NCBI RefSeq assembly: GCF_002154505.1 | Contig: NZ_MUBM01000104.1 | Location: forward strand, 1 to 32,931 | Origin: Streptomyces carpinensis | GTDB lineage: Bacteria; Actinomycetota; Actinomycetes; Streptomycetales; Streptomycetaceae | Reading direction: 5' to 3' | DNA: 32,931 nt | In this document: in pieces, positions 24,599-32,825 of the stretch | Numbering within the stretch: position 1 is the stretch's first letter | Layout of the letters: each line of letters opens with the position of its first letter | Translations under genes and position numbers: made by a program | Notes under the pieces: generated by a model | Seen by the model: only the letters and a program-made list of their open reading frames with translations | Told to the model about the DNA's origin: nothing | Database searches by the model: none

Positions 24599-25587
24599 CC
24601 AGGTTCTCTGCGCACGACATCCGCGGTGTCGTCGCGATCCTGCCCACCCCGGCACTGCCCGGGGCCGACCACTGGGCCGCCGTCGACACCGTCGACCTCG
24701 CGGAGACAGAACGATTGACGAACGCCCTGGTCGAGGCCGGCGTCGACATCATCCTGACCAACGGCACATTCGGCGAGGGTGCTTCGCTCACCCTCGACGA
24801 GGTGCTGGCGTTCAACGACACCGTCGTCCGCACCGTCCGCGGCCGGGTACCCGTCTTCGCCGGCGCGACCACCCTCAACACACGCGACACCATCGACCGC
24901 GGGCGAAGGCTCGCCGAACTGGGCGCCGACGGTCTCTTCCTCGGCAGGCCCATGTGGGTCGCCCTGGACGACACCCAGATCGTGGACTACCACCGCGCGG
25001 TCGCCGAGGCGCTCCCCGGCCTCTCGCAGATCGCCTACGACAACCCGAGCGCGTTCAAGGGAAAGATCTCCCCCGAGGTATATGCCCAACTGACCGACAT
25101 CCCGCAGATCGTGGCCGCCAAGCACATGGGTCTCGGCCTCATGGGGGACCGGTTCGTCACCGATCTGGAGGCGGTCGCGAGGCGCATCCGTCTCCTTCCC
25201 GTCGCCGAGGACTGGGCCACGACGGCACACCGCTTCCCCGATGAGGTCGTGGCGTGCTGGAGCGGCGACGTCGCCTGCGGTCCGGCCCCGGTGCTACGGC
25301 TGCGCGACGCCGTGCTGGCCCGGGACTGGGACGAGGCGGCGCGCATCCAGGCCGACATCGCGCACGCCCTCAAGCCCCTGTTCCCGGACGGGAGCTTCGA
25401 GGAGTTCTCCAAGTACAACATCCAGATCGACCGGGCTGAGTTCGAGGCATCCGGCTACTTCACGCCCGGTCCGGTGCGACCCCCGTACACCAGCTGTCCG
25501 GAATCTCACCTGGAGGGCGGTCGCGAGGCCGGCCGTCGATGGGCCGAACTCCACCGCCGTTACGACGAAGCCGGCAGCGCCGCCTGA
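24595..25587 (+). CDS. Hydratase-aldolase, trans-o-hydroxybenzylidenepyruvate/PhdJ type (DHDPS superfamily)
   Basis: 330 residues, ATGA overlap with the cupin gene. Class I aldolase fold: the GTFGEGASLTLDE segment and VFAGATTLNTRDTI are characteristic of the NahE/PhdJ branch rather than of dihydrodipicolinate synthase, and IAYDNPSAFKG and the Schiff-base lysine Lys176 in IVAAKHMG are in place (NahE uses a Lys at a similar position). Known members add water to an aryl-CH=CH-CO-COOH compound and release pyruvate and an aromatic aldehyde. Here the cupin would provide the benzylidenepyruvate-like substrate, and the upstream ALDH would oxidise the aldehyde. Confidence 0.87.
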   Translation: MTRFSAHDIRGVVAILPTPALPGADHWAAVDTVDLAETERLTNALVEAGVDIILTNGTFGEGASLTLDEVLAFNDTVVRTVRGRVPVFAGATTLNTRDTIDRGRRLAELGADGLFLGRPMWVALDDTQIVDYHRAVAEALPGLSQIAYDNPSAFKGKISPEVYAQLTDIPQIVAAKHMGLGLMGDRFVTDLEAVARRIRLLPVAEDWATTAHRFPDEVVACWSGDVACGPAPVLRLRDAVLARDWDEAARIQADIAHALKPLFPDGSFEEFSKYNIQIDRAEFEASGYFTPGPVRPPYTSCPESHLEGGREAGRRWAELHRRYDEAGSAA

Positions 25588-25633
25588 CAAACCTCACGCA
25601 CCACACGTACAGACAGCAATCAGGAATGGACCC

Positions 25634-26590
25634 ATGAGCAGCAGCACCGAGCAGCAGACCGAAGAGACCGCGACGGCGCCCCCGTCGAAGGCCACCGACT
25701 CCCCCGTCCGGGTCTCGCGCCTCGGCTACGTCTCCTTCGAGACGCCGGACGTGGCCCGGCTGATGGAGTACTACACGAAGGTGCTCGGCTTCGCCCTCGT
25801 CGACGACTCGCCCCAGCAGGCCTTCCTCACCACCGGGGCCGACCACCATTGCGTGATCATCAACAAGGCTGAGGTCGTCCGCGGGCGGTCGATCGTCGGC
25901 TACGAGATCCGCGAGAACCTCGACGACGCCCAGCGCCGCCTCAAAGAGGCCGGGATCCACGGCGAGCGGCGCACCGACATAGGACCGGGCACGCCCGACG
26001 TGCTGGTGCTGACGGAGCCCGAGACGGGTACCACCTTGCACCTCTACGAGGACCAGCAGCCGAGCGGCGTGGAACCCACCTTCGATCACCGCCCCAGCAA
26101 GCTCGGGCACGTGGCCGCGTACACCACCTCGACCGGCAACATGCGCTCCTTCTACCAGGACGCCATGGGCTTCCGCTGGTCCGACTCGATCGGCGACTTC
26201 TTCGTCTTCCTGCGCTGCAACGCCGACCACCACGCGGCGAACTTCATGCAGAGCGACACCATGTCCGGCATGCACCACATCGCCTACGAGGCCAGGGACC
26301 TCGCACATCTCCAGACGATGATCGACAACCTGGCCAGGCACAACTACCGGCTGTACTGGGGGCCGGGCCGGCACGCCGTGGGTCACAACATTTTCACGTA
26401 CCACGAGGACCCCGACGGCAACCACATCGAGCTGTTCACGCAGCTGGACGTGATGCTCGACGAGGAGAAGGGCTACTACGAGCCGCGGCCGTGGCACGAG
26501 CACTTCCCCATGTGCCCCACCACCTGGGAGGCGGACATCGCCGCCATGAACCTGTGGGGCCCTATCCCGCCCGGCGTGATCAAGCGCTGA
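25634..26590 (+). CDS. Extradiol (type I, VOC-fold) ring-cleavage dioxygenase
   Basis: 318 residues from the ATG at 25634; the frame is open far upstream but overlaps the aldolase. After an unusual Ser/Thr/Glu/Pro-rich leader of about 28 residues there are two VOC modules. The second carries the Fe(II)-binding 2-His-1-Glu set: His159 in KLGHVAAYT, His215 in MHHIAYE, and Glu266 in NHIELFTQLD, all matching catechol 2,3-dioxygenase/2,3-dihydroxybiphenyl dioxygenase spacing. It opens a catechol-type ring beside the hydroxyls. The following FAH-type hydrolase would process the ring-opened product. The catechol substrate may come from the P450 or FAD hydroxylase. Confidence 0.88.
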   Translation: MSSSTEQQTEETATAPPSKATDSPVRVSRLGYVSFETPDVARLMEYYTKVLGFALVDDSPQQAFLTTGADHHCVIINKAEVVRGRSIVGYEIRENLDDAQRRLKEAGIHGERRTDIGPGTPDVLVLTEPETGTTLHLYEDQQPSGVEPTFDHRPSKLGHVAAYTTSTGNMRSFYQDAMGFRWSDSIGDFFVFLRCNADHHAANFMQSDTMSGMHHIAYEARDLAHLQTMIDNLARHNYRLYWGPGRHAVGHNIFTYHEDPDGNHIELFTQLDVMLDEEKGYYEPRPWHEHFPMCPTTWEADIAAMNLWGPIPPGVIKR

Positions 26591-26609
26591 AGGCCGAGAC
26601 GACATTCCT

Positions 26610-26638
26610 GGAGCCCGGCCGAAGCCCGGTCGGGCTCC
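26610..26638 (+). terminator. Hairpin between the extradiol dioxygenase and FAH genes
   Basis: An 11-bp stem, GGAGCCCGGCC with GGTCGGGCTCC (one G-T pair) and a 7-nt loop, in a 76-bp gap. No U-tract. It may attenuate expression of the last gene or protect upstream mRNA. Confidence 0.5.
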
Positions 26639-26666
26639 CACGCCCTCACAGAACGGACTGAGCAAC

Positions 26667-27587
26667 ATGCCGAGTTGGAGTCTCACGACCTGCCAGGCCG
26701 GAGCAGCGGCGCCCGGCTCCCGGGTGGCGGCGATCCGCCGCGCGGACGGGCGGTTCGTCATCCCGGACGTCCTGCGGAAGTACGACGGTCTCCTGGAGGC
26801 GCTGAACGATTGGGACACCGTGGCGCCGCTGCTGCGTGACCTGGAGCCAGACGAGCTCGAACCGGCGAACGTGGTCGAAACCCTCTCTCTACGCCATCCG
26901 CGCAAGCTGCTGTGTGTCGGCGCGAACCACCGCGATCACGTGGCGGAGATGGGTGTGCAGGAGATTCCGGACGGGACCCGGCCGTACTTCTTCACCGTCC
27001 CGCCGACCACGACGATGGTCGGCGACGGCGAACCGATTCTCATCCCCGAAGGCCCCGCACTGCGCGTCGACTGGGAGGCCGAACTGGCCGTCGTGATCGG
27101 CCGCGGCGGCCGCGACATAGCGCCGCACGAGGCACTGCACCACGTGGCGGGCTACGCCTGCTTCAACGACATCACCGCGCGCGGCCTGCTACGCCGCGAA
27201 GTCGCCCTCGCGGCCCCGTTCGCCTGGGACTGGCTGGGCTCCAAGGGGCTGGACACCTTCTGCCCCATCGGCGCGGTCACCCCTGCCTGGCAGGTGCCGG
27301 ACCCCGACGACCTCACCATCCGGTGCCTGGTCAACGGCGTCGTGAAGCAGGAGGCGAGCACCGAGAACCTCATCACCGGCATCGCCGAGCTGGTGGCAGC
27401 AGCCAGCGCCAGCTGGACTCTGGAGCCGGGAGACGTCATCGCCACGGGCACTCCAGCCGGCGTGGGACAGTCCCGCGGCGAGCAACTGTCGGCAGGCGAC
27501 GAGGTACGGGTCGAGATCACGGGGCTCGCTCCACTCCACAACCCCGTCCGGCACCGCAGCCCGAGCCCACTGGTGAAGAAGCCATAA
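26667..27587 (+). CDS. Fumarylacetoacetate hydrolase-family protein
   Basis: 306 residues. The FAH fold is shown by GANHRDHVAEMG near residue 90, the metal-binding glutamates in VDWEAELAVVIGRGGRDI, the segment GYACFNDITARGLLR, a GSKGLDTFCPIGAV stretch, and the C-terminal GDVIATGTPAGVG. Members are Mg2+/Mn2+-dependent acylpyruvases, fumarylpyruvate hydrolases, or 4-oxalocrotonate decarboxylases and hydratases. It could hydrolyse the product of the extradiol dioxygenase, or fumaryl-/maleylpyruvate if the cupin acts on gentisate. It is the last intact gene of the rightward operon; decayed sequence follows. Confidence 0.92.
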   Translation: MPSWSLTTCQAGAAAPGSRVAAIRRADGRFVIPDVLRKYDGLLEALNDWDTVAPLLRDLEPDELEPANVVETLSLRHPRKLLCVGANHRDHVAEMGVQEIPDGTRPYFFTVPPTTTMVGDGEPILIPEGPALRVDWEAELAVVIGRGGRDIAPHEALHHVAGYACFNDITARGLLRREVALAAPFAWDWLGSKGLDTFCPIGAVTPAWQVPDPDDLTIRCLVNGVVKQEASTENLITGIAELVAAASASWTLEPGDVIATGTPAGVGQSRGEQLSAGDEVRVEITGLAPLHNPVRHRSPSPLVKKP

Positions 27588-27618
27588 CCACCGCGCGCCG
27601 CTCCTCCACTCAACTCGA

Positions 27619-28001
27619 GCTGGCATCACCGCTGCCGACATCGACGTCGCTGAGCTCTACGCCAACTCCACCGAGATGACCATCTGCACGTCGAACAGTT
27701 GGGTCTCACCGCGGCAGGTGCGTCGCCGGCTGGTCTCCGCGATGGCTAGTTCTGCCTCGATGGCCGTGTTCCGGTCAATACCCACGGGAGCAACGTGTCC
27801 CAGGGGCAACCTCGCGGGAACGGACATGACGTCGAGGCTGCCCAGCAATTCCTCTCGGGAGGCGTACGCGACGACTTCTGCACCGGTCCTCGCCGCCACA
27901 ACCGCTCTCACTGTCGGCAGGTGCGGGATCCCGTATAGCCCTGGTATCCGGTGAGTCGGGAGACACCGGCCTGATCTTGGAACGTGCAGCACGAGCACAC
28001 C
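27619..28001 (+). pseudogene. Decayed 3' part of a thiolase-like (Ltp2-type) gene
   Basis: Read across frameshifts, this stretch parallels the C-terminal third of the intact thiolase-like protein at 18349. AGITAADIDVAELY matches AGVTADDIDIAELY. LHVEQLGLTAAG (shifted frame, near 27690) matches LHIEQFGLTPAG. PVNTHGSNVSQG, HDVEAAQQ and HCRQVRDP match PVNTHGGHLSEG, HVVEAVQQ and HCRQVRAP. The end ESGDTGLILERAA matches ESGDSALILGRAA. At least two frameshifts and in-frame stops (for example TAG at 27747 and at 27937) break it. The 5' two thirds are absent. It is the remnant of a second copy of the 18349-19997 gene pair, diverged enough to be an old paralogue or separate acquisition. Confidence 0.75.
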
Positions 28002-28414
28002 AGCGCACCACGTGCCGCAGCCAGTTACAGACAGGCACCGATTCGGACCTGCTGCCAAATCGAGCGCCTGATGGGCCGGCGTTGCGCTGCTTGCGGGCCC
28101 TTCCGATGGCCGCCGCGCGAGCACTGCGCGTCCTGTCACACCGCTGCACCCCAGTGGGTCGAGGCGCCAGGAGCCGGCACGGTGGTCGGGTTCGATGTCG
28201 TCCATCGTGTCCCGCTCCCGGCCTCCGCCACAGACACCCCGTATGCGCTGGCCACGTCAGTCTGGACTACACCGCAGGAGAAATGGTGCCGCTCTCGGGC
28301 CTGCGGAGCAGCGAGTGGTCGGACGTGGCGGTAGGCCAATGGGTGACGGCCCGCTTCAACTATCGAGCGGACGGCGTCGTCCTGCCCGAACTACAGCCCG
28401 CGTCTGCGGGCTGA
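27984..28414 (+). pseudogene. Frameshifted DUF35 zinc-ribbon gene
   Basis: It starts at a GTG overlapping the end of the thiolase-like fossil, as in the intact pair. The zinc ribbon survives (CAAC and CASC knuckles joined by an FRWPPREH stretch), followed by GTVVGFDVVHRVPLPASATDTPYALA. Near 28250 the frame shifts. The rest, HVSLDYTAGEMVPLSGL, SSEWSDVAVGQWVTARFNYR and VVLPELQ, continues in another frame to TGA 28412-28414 and parallels EMVLTSQLQPGEWSSAAVGAPVSVRF of the 19548 protein. A single indel seems enough to explain the loss, so decay may be recent here. No functional product is expected unless the frame is corrected. Confidence 0.72.
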
Positions 28415-28442
28415 TCTGCATCCCTCCACGGAAGGCCTGACA

Positions 28443-29762
28443 ATGACCACTTCACAGACAACCTTGACGGTGCAGCAGTTCCTCGACTCACATCCGGTGA
28501 GCCGGCGTCAGCGACTCATCATATTCCTGCTGATGATGGTGATGGTTTTCGAGGGCCTCGACCAGATCATCGCCGCCCAGGTGTTCCCTCAGCTGATCCA
28601 CGAGTGGGGTACGTCTGTCTCGTCCATCACAGAGATTGTGACCGCGTCCTCGCTCTCCTTGGCCGTCGGCTCTGTCGTCGCGGGTCCGATCACAGACCGC
28701 TTCGGACGCAAGCCCCCGCTGATCGTCGGGATCCTGCTCTTCGGCGCGGGTACCGCGGCTATGGGGCGACTATCACAAGACGTCATCGTATTCGGCGCGC
28801 TGCGTTGTGTCGCCTGTATCGGGCTCGGCATCACAGTGGTTGTGACCATGGCCCTCACAGCCGACTTGCTGCCGACTGCTCGCCGCAGTCAGATGATGGT
28901 ACTCGTCTTCGCGGGCGTAACCCTTGGTTCTCTGTTCGGCAGCCTTCTGGCCGCGGTCGCCATCGAGCCGCTCGGCTGGCGGGCCGTCCTGGGAATTTCT
29001 GGCCTGCTGCCGCTCCTGTTGATCCGTCCCATCACACGACTTGTGCCGGAGTCCCCCACCATTCTTGTGGCACGCGGTCGCACCGACGCGGTTCGCTCAG
29101 CGCTTCAGACTCTGCTCCCGGGTAGCGACGCCTCCTCAGTCGACCTTTCCCTGTCCGAGAGCGAAGAGCACCTGGTCCGTCCGACGGCAATCCTCGGCCG
29201 CATGTACATAGCCCGAACCCTGCTGATCTGGCTGCTGTTTCTCGCCGCCTACAGCGTGCTCACCGTCCTCTTGCAGTACACCCCGATGCTGCTGCAAGCG
29301 CCGGTCCCGGGTTTCACCACGGCTCAGAGCGGGCTCACCATGACCGTCTTCAGCATCGGTGGGCTCGTCGGCGGGCTCTCGGTGTCCTTCGTACTCAAGC
29401 GAGTCAGCCGATTCGCCACCCTTTCAACGGTGCTGGTCCTCGCGGCCGCTGTGCTGTTTGCCATCGCTCTGGTCCCGACTGGTTTCGTCACCCTGATGGT
29501 TGGTTTCCTGTTCCTTGGCCTCACCTTCAGCTCGGCAACATCGTCGCTGGCCACGGTCGGAGGTCTCGCGTATCCGACCGCGCTGCGGGGCACAGGCCTC
29601 GGAGCCGCCAACACCGCCGGCCGGGTGGGCACGCTCGTCGGCGGTCTGGCAGGCGGAACGCTCATCACATCTGGACTGAACGTCAGTGAAATCTCCGCCA
29701 TTCTCTCAGCGCCTGTGCTGGCCAGCGCGCTCTGCATCGTTGCCCTCAGAGCTCTCACGTAA
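28443..29762 (+). CDS. MFS transporter, aromatic acid:H+ symporter (AAHS) type
   Basis: 439 residues with about 12 hydrophobic helices. AAHS/PcaK-like features: TM1 with an acidic residue in FEGLDQIIAA, the MFS signature between TM2 and TM3 in GPITDRFGRKPPLIVG, and an ARR-containing loop after TM4 (ADLLPTARRSQMM). GGAAGG precedes the ATG. It likely imports an aromatic acid used by the island. It stands alone between pseudogenes, 28 bp after the broken DUF35 gene, and by eye uses more A/T at wobble positions than the main operon, which suggests a different history. Confidence 0.87.
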   Translation: MTTSQTTLTVQQFLDSHPVSRRQRLIIFLLMMVMVFEGLDQIIAAQVFPQLIHEWGTSVSSITEIVTASSLSLAVGSVVAGPITDRFGRKPPLIVGILLFGAGTAAMGRLSQDVIVFGALRCVACIGLGITVVVTMALTADLLPTARRSQMMVLVFAGVTLGSLFGSLLAAVAIEPLGWRAVLGISGLLPLLLIRPITRLVPESPTILVARGRTDAVRSALQTLLPGSDASSVDLSLSESEEHLVRPTAILGRMYIARTLLIWLLFLAAYSVLTVLLQYTPMLLQAPVPGFTTAQSGLTMTVFSIGGLVGGLSVSFVLKRVSRFATLSTVLVLAAAVLFAIALVPTGFVTLMVGFLFLGLTFSSATSSLATVGGLAYPTALRGTGLGAANTAGRVGTLVGGLAGGTLITSGLNVSEISAILSAPVLASALCIVALRALT

Positions 29763-29783
29763 TTGCGGAAGCGTCCCGTACAC

Positions 29784-29798
29784 GGCCGGTGTCCGGCC
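29784..29798 (+). terminator. Short hairpin after the MFS gene
   Basis: GGCCGG-TGT-CCGGCC, a 6-bp perfect stem with a 3-nt loop, 21 bp after the stop. No U-tract. It is a weak terminator candidate. Confidence 0.35.
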
Positions 29799-29840
29799 GG
29801 ATGGCGACGAGCCCAGCACTCGCAGGGGATCCGCGCATCC

Positions 29841-29966
29841 TTCTCCGTTGGACGGGCCATCACCGAGCCGGCCCGCCAGGCCATTCGTCACCTGCCCGAG
29901 CCCCTCTGGCATCCCGCCCTTGGAGAGGACGGATCCCTGCGCGAGGGCGCCCAGGTGGCTGAGCTT
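29841..29966 (+). pseudogene. Probable IS1380-type transposase fragment
   Basis: About 42 residues, FSVGRAITEPARQAIRHLPE then LWHPALGEDGSLREGAQVAEL, resemble the middle of IS1380-family transposases common in Streptomyces (the FSVGYAxTEPxRxAI ... DGxLRxGAxVAEL region). Nothing before or after continues the match, and no terminal inverted repeats were seen, so it is a scrap. The 364 bp between the MFS gene and the TetR remnant (29763-30126) hold nothing else recognised. Family assignment is from memory and uncertain. Confidence 0.45.
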
Positions 29967-30126
29967 CCACAGGGGCCGTGTTCGCCTGCTTCCAGGACCC
30001 ACCACCGACGTCAAACCAACAACTGAAGCTGGGACGAGCCGGCAAACACCGGAGCCCTGACGCGCACCCTGACGCATAGCGGGTTCTGCTCAAGCAGACG
30101 GCGAAGTCCGCTTTGTCGGACAAATC

Positions 30127-30708
30127 TCAGTCGCTCGCGCCGAGAGTCTGCGCAAGTGCGTCGAGGGTCACGTCGACGATGGCGCGCAGCTGCTCCGTGC
30201 TCGTTCCGGCTCTGCTCATGACGGCGAGGGACTGGTTCACGGCCGCAAGATGGGTCGCGAAGGACTCGGCCGCCTCGTCGTGCAGTCGGCCGGCCTTCAG
30301 CGCGGCGCGCAGCCGGGTGTGCTGGAAGCCGATCGCCTCCCGTGCATGCGCCGCGACGCTCGCGCTCAGCCCTGGGATCGCCATGACGGTTTGGGCCACC
30401 AGGCATCCGTCGGGCAGACGGGGGTCCGCGATGCGTTCCAGGGTGACGTCGAAGAACGCCCGCGCGGCTGCCAGGGGCCCATCGGCGGCGGTTCCCAGTC
30501 GGGCCACCACTCGGTCGAGTGCCCTCGCTCGGCAGAATGCGGCACGGCGGGCCTCATAAGAGACGAAGCCGTACGCCCACCGCCCGTCGAAGGTTGCCGC
30601 CTCAACCGGACCGTCATTCGGCTGCCCGTGCGATGACACGCACTGCCGGTCTGCAGTCAGGCTGAAAACGCTTCGTCCGTGTGTAAGCACGCGGCGCCCG
30701 TCTCGCAA
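30127..30708 (-). pseudogene. TetR-family regulator lacking its DNA-binding domain
   Basis: The open frame encodes 193 residues, but only the part from about 30576 downward looks like a TetR protein. AYGFVSYEARRAAFCRARALDRVV corresponds to the end of the helix-turn-helix domain (usual LYGxFxxKxALFxxALxRY), followed by a typical helical ligand-binding domain with LPDGCLVAQTVMAIPG (the GC-L-V segment of this subfamily) and a C-terminal TLDALAQTL. The first 44 residues are unrelated, low-complexity sequence where the three DNA-binding helices should be. The protein should not bind DNA as a normal repressor. A 5' deletion or rearrangement is the simplest explanation; a dominant-negative partner is a remote alternative. 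Confidence 0.65.
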
Positions 30709-30753
30709 TGCCGGGCTTCCGACTCGGGACTTGCAGGTGAAGGAAATACCTGT

Positions 30754-31653
30754 TCAATGAGTGCTCGCCTTCGCTTGGCTCCGGGTTCTGCCCGCAGTTC
30801 CCGATGCCTTTTCTGCGGCGGTGACGACGTTGCGGAAGAGCATCGCGACCGTGGTGGGGCCGACGCCGCCGACCCGCGGGGTGATCGCGCCCGCGACCTC
30901 GGCACAGGACTCGTCGACGTCGGGCAGCAGGCGCTTGCCGGAGTAGCGGACCCCACCGCCGATCACGGTCGCCCCGGGCTTGACGTGCTCGGGCTGGATG
31001 ATCCCCGGCACGCCGGCGGCGGCGATGAGGATGTCGGCACGCCGTGTGTAGCGTTGCCAGTCCGGGACGCCGGTGTGCACCACAGTGACTGCGGCGTTGG
31101 CTGTGGGCCGCTTCTGTGCGAGCAGCATGGCGAGGGGACGGCCGAGGGTGGCACCACGTCCGAGAACGACGACCTCCCGGCCTGACACCGGGATCTCGTG
31201 GAACGCCAGCAACTCTTCGATACCTGCGGGGGTGCAGGGCAGCGGACCGGGCAGTCCGACGGCGAGTCGGCCCATGTTCATCGGGTGCATGCCGTCGACG
31301 TCCATGTCCGGATCCATCTCGCTCAGCGCAGCGTCATAGGAGAGGTGGCCGGGGATGGGGTACTGGATCAGCACCCCGTTGACCTTCGGGTCCGCGTTGT
31401 AGCCGCGGATGACCTCGAGAAGTTCGTCCTGCGCGACGTTCTGCGGCAGGTGGACATGGGGGGAGTCGATGCCCAGATCCGCAGCTTGCCTCTGCTTGAT
31501 GCGGATGTAGCCGGCCGACGCGTCGTCGTCGCCGACCAGGACCGTGGCCAGACTCGGGGCGAAACCTGTGGAACGCAGGGCATCGATGCGGGATCGGACA
31601 TCGCTCAGGATTCGCTCGGCTACGGGCTTGCCCGGGAGCATTCGAGCAGTCAT
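30754..31653 (-). CDS. folD: Bifunctional methylenetetrahydrofolate dehydrogenase/cyclohydrolase (FolD)
   Basis: 299 residues, the usual FolD length plus a short charged tail. Active-site features are present: Y49-x3-K53 in GYIRIKQRQA, VLIQYPIPGHL, DVDGMHPMNMGRL, PCTPAGIEELL, the nucleotide-binding VVVLGRGATLGRPLAMLL, and the C-terminal GGVGPTTVAMLFRNVV. It converts 5,10-methylene-THF to 10-formyl-THF. Location with purU suggests an accessory catabolic copy that turns methylene-THF from a demethylation reaction into formyl-THF for hydrolysis, rather than the housekeeping copy. Confidence 0.95.
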   Translation of the reverse strand: MTARMLPGKPVAERILSDVRSRIDALRSTGFAPSLATVLVGDDDASAGYIRIKQRQAADLGIDSPHVHLPQNVAQDELLEVIRGYNADPKVNGVLIQYPIPGHLSYDAALSEMDPDMDVDGMHPMNMGRLAVGLPGPLPCTPAGIEELLAFHEIPVSGREVVVLGRGATLGRPLAMLLAQKRPTANAAVTVVHTGVPDWQRYTRRADILIAAAGVPGIIQPEHVKPGATVIGGGVRYSGKRLLPDVDESCAEVAGAITPRVGGVGPTTVAMLFRNVVTAAEKASGTAGRTRSQAKASTH

Positions 31654-31729
31654 GGGAGTTCCTCACGATTCGGCTTCCCGGTGGCGTGACCGTATCCGGC
31701 CCCGCCACCGGTGTGGGACTTGCTTGATG

Positions 31730-31900
31730 TCACAGAACGACGAAGCAGGTCTTCTCCTGCCTGTAGGACTGGAGGCCACTCAGTCCGAGTTCGCTTCCCA
31801 GTCCGCCGGCTCCACGGCCGCTCCAAGGCAGGGGAGGCTCCGGGCTGCCCCATGAGTTGATCCAGACGGCGCCGACACGCGGCTGTCGCGCGACCTGCAC
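31730..31900 (-). pseudogene. 3' fossil of an aldehyde dehydrogenase gene
   Basis: About 56 codons ending at TGA (31732-31730). VQVARQPRVGAVWINSWGS, then PWSGRGAGGLGSELGLSGLQSYRQEKTCFVVL, match the C-terminal end of ALDHs such as betaine aldehyde dehydrogenase (usual GxVWINxxxxxxxxxPWGGxxxSGxGxELGxxGLxxYxxxK). No in-frame ALDH sequence precedes it; purU ends 45 bp away. The catalytic core is missing. It is a leftover of a rearrangement between purU and folD. Confidence 0.65.
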
Positions 31901-31945
31901 CGCAGGCGTCGATCGACTTCAGAAGGTCCTCGCCGTATGGTGCGA

Positions 31946-32824
<879 letters not shown>

Positions 32825-32825
32825 C

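Noticed and set aside
30112..30124. TTTGTC-G-GACAAA palindrome
   Set aside because: Perfect 13-bp symmetry, but it lies just beyond the 3' end of a broken TetR gene with no promoter nearby, and it does not resemble the 22-bp operators. Kept only as a possible chance palindrome.
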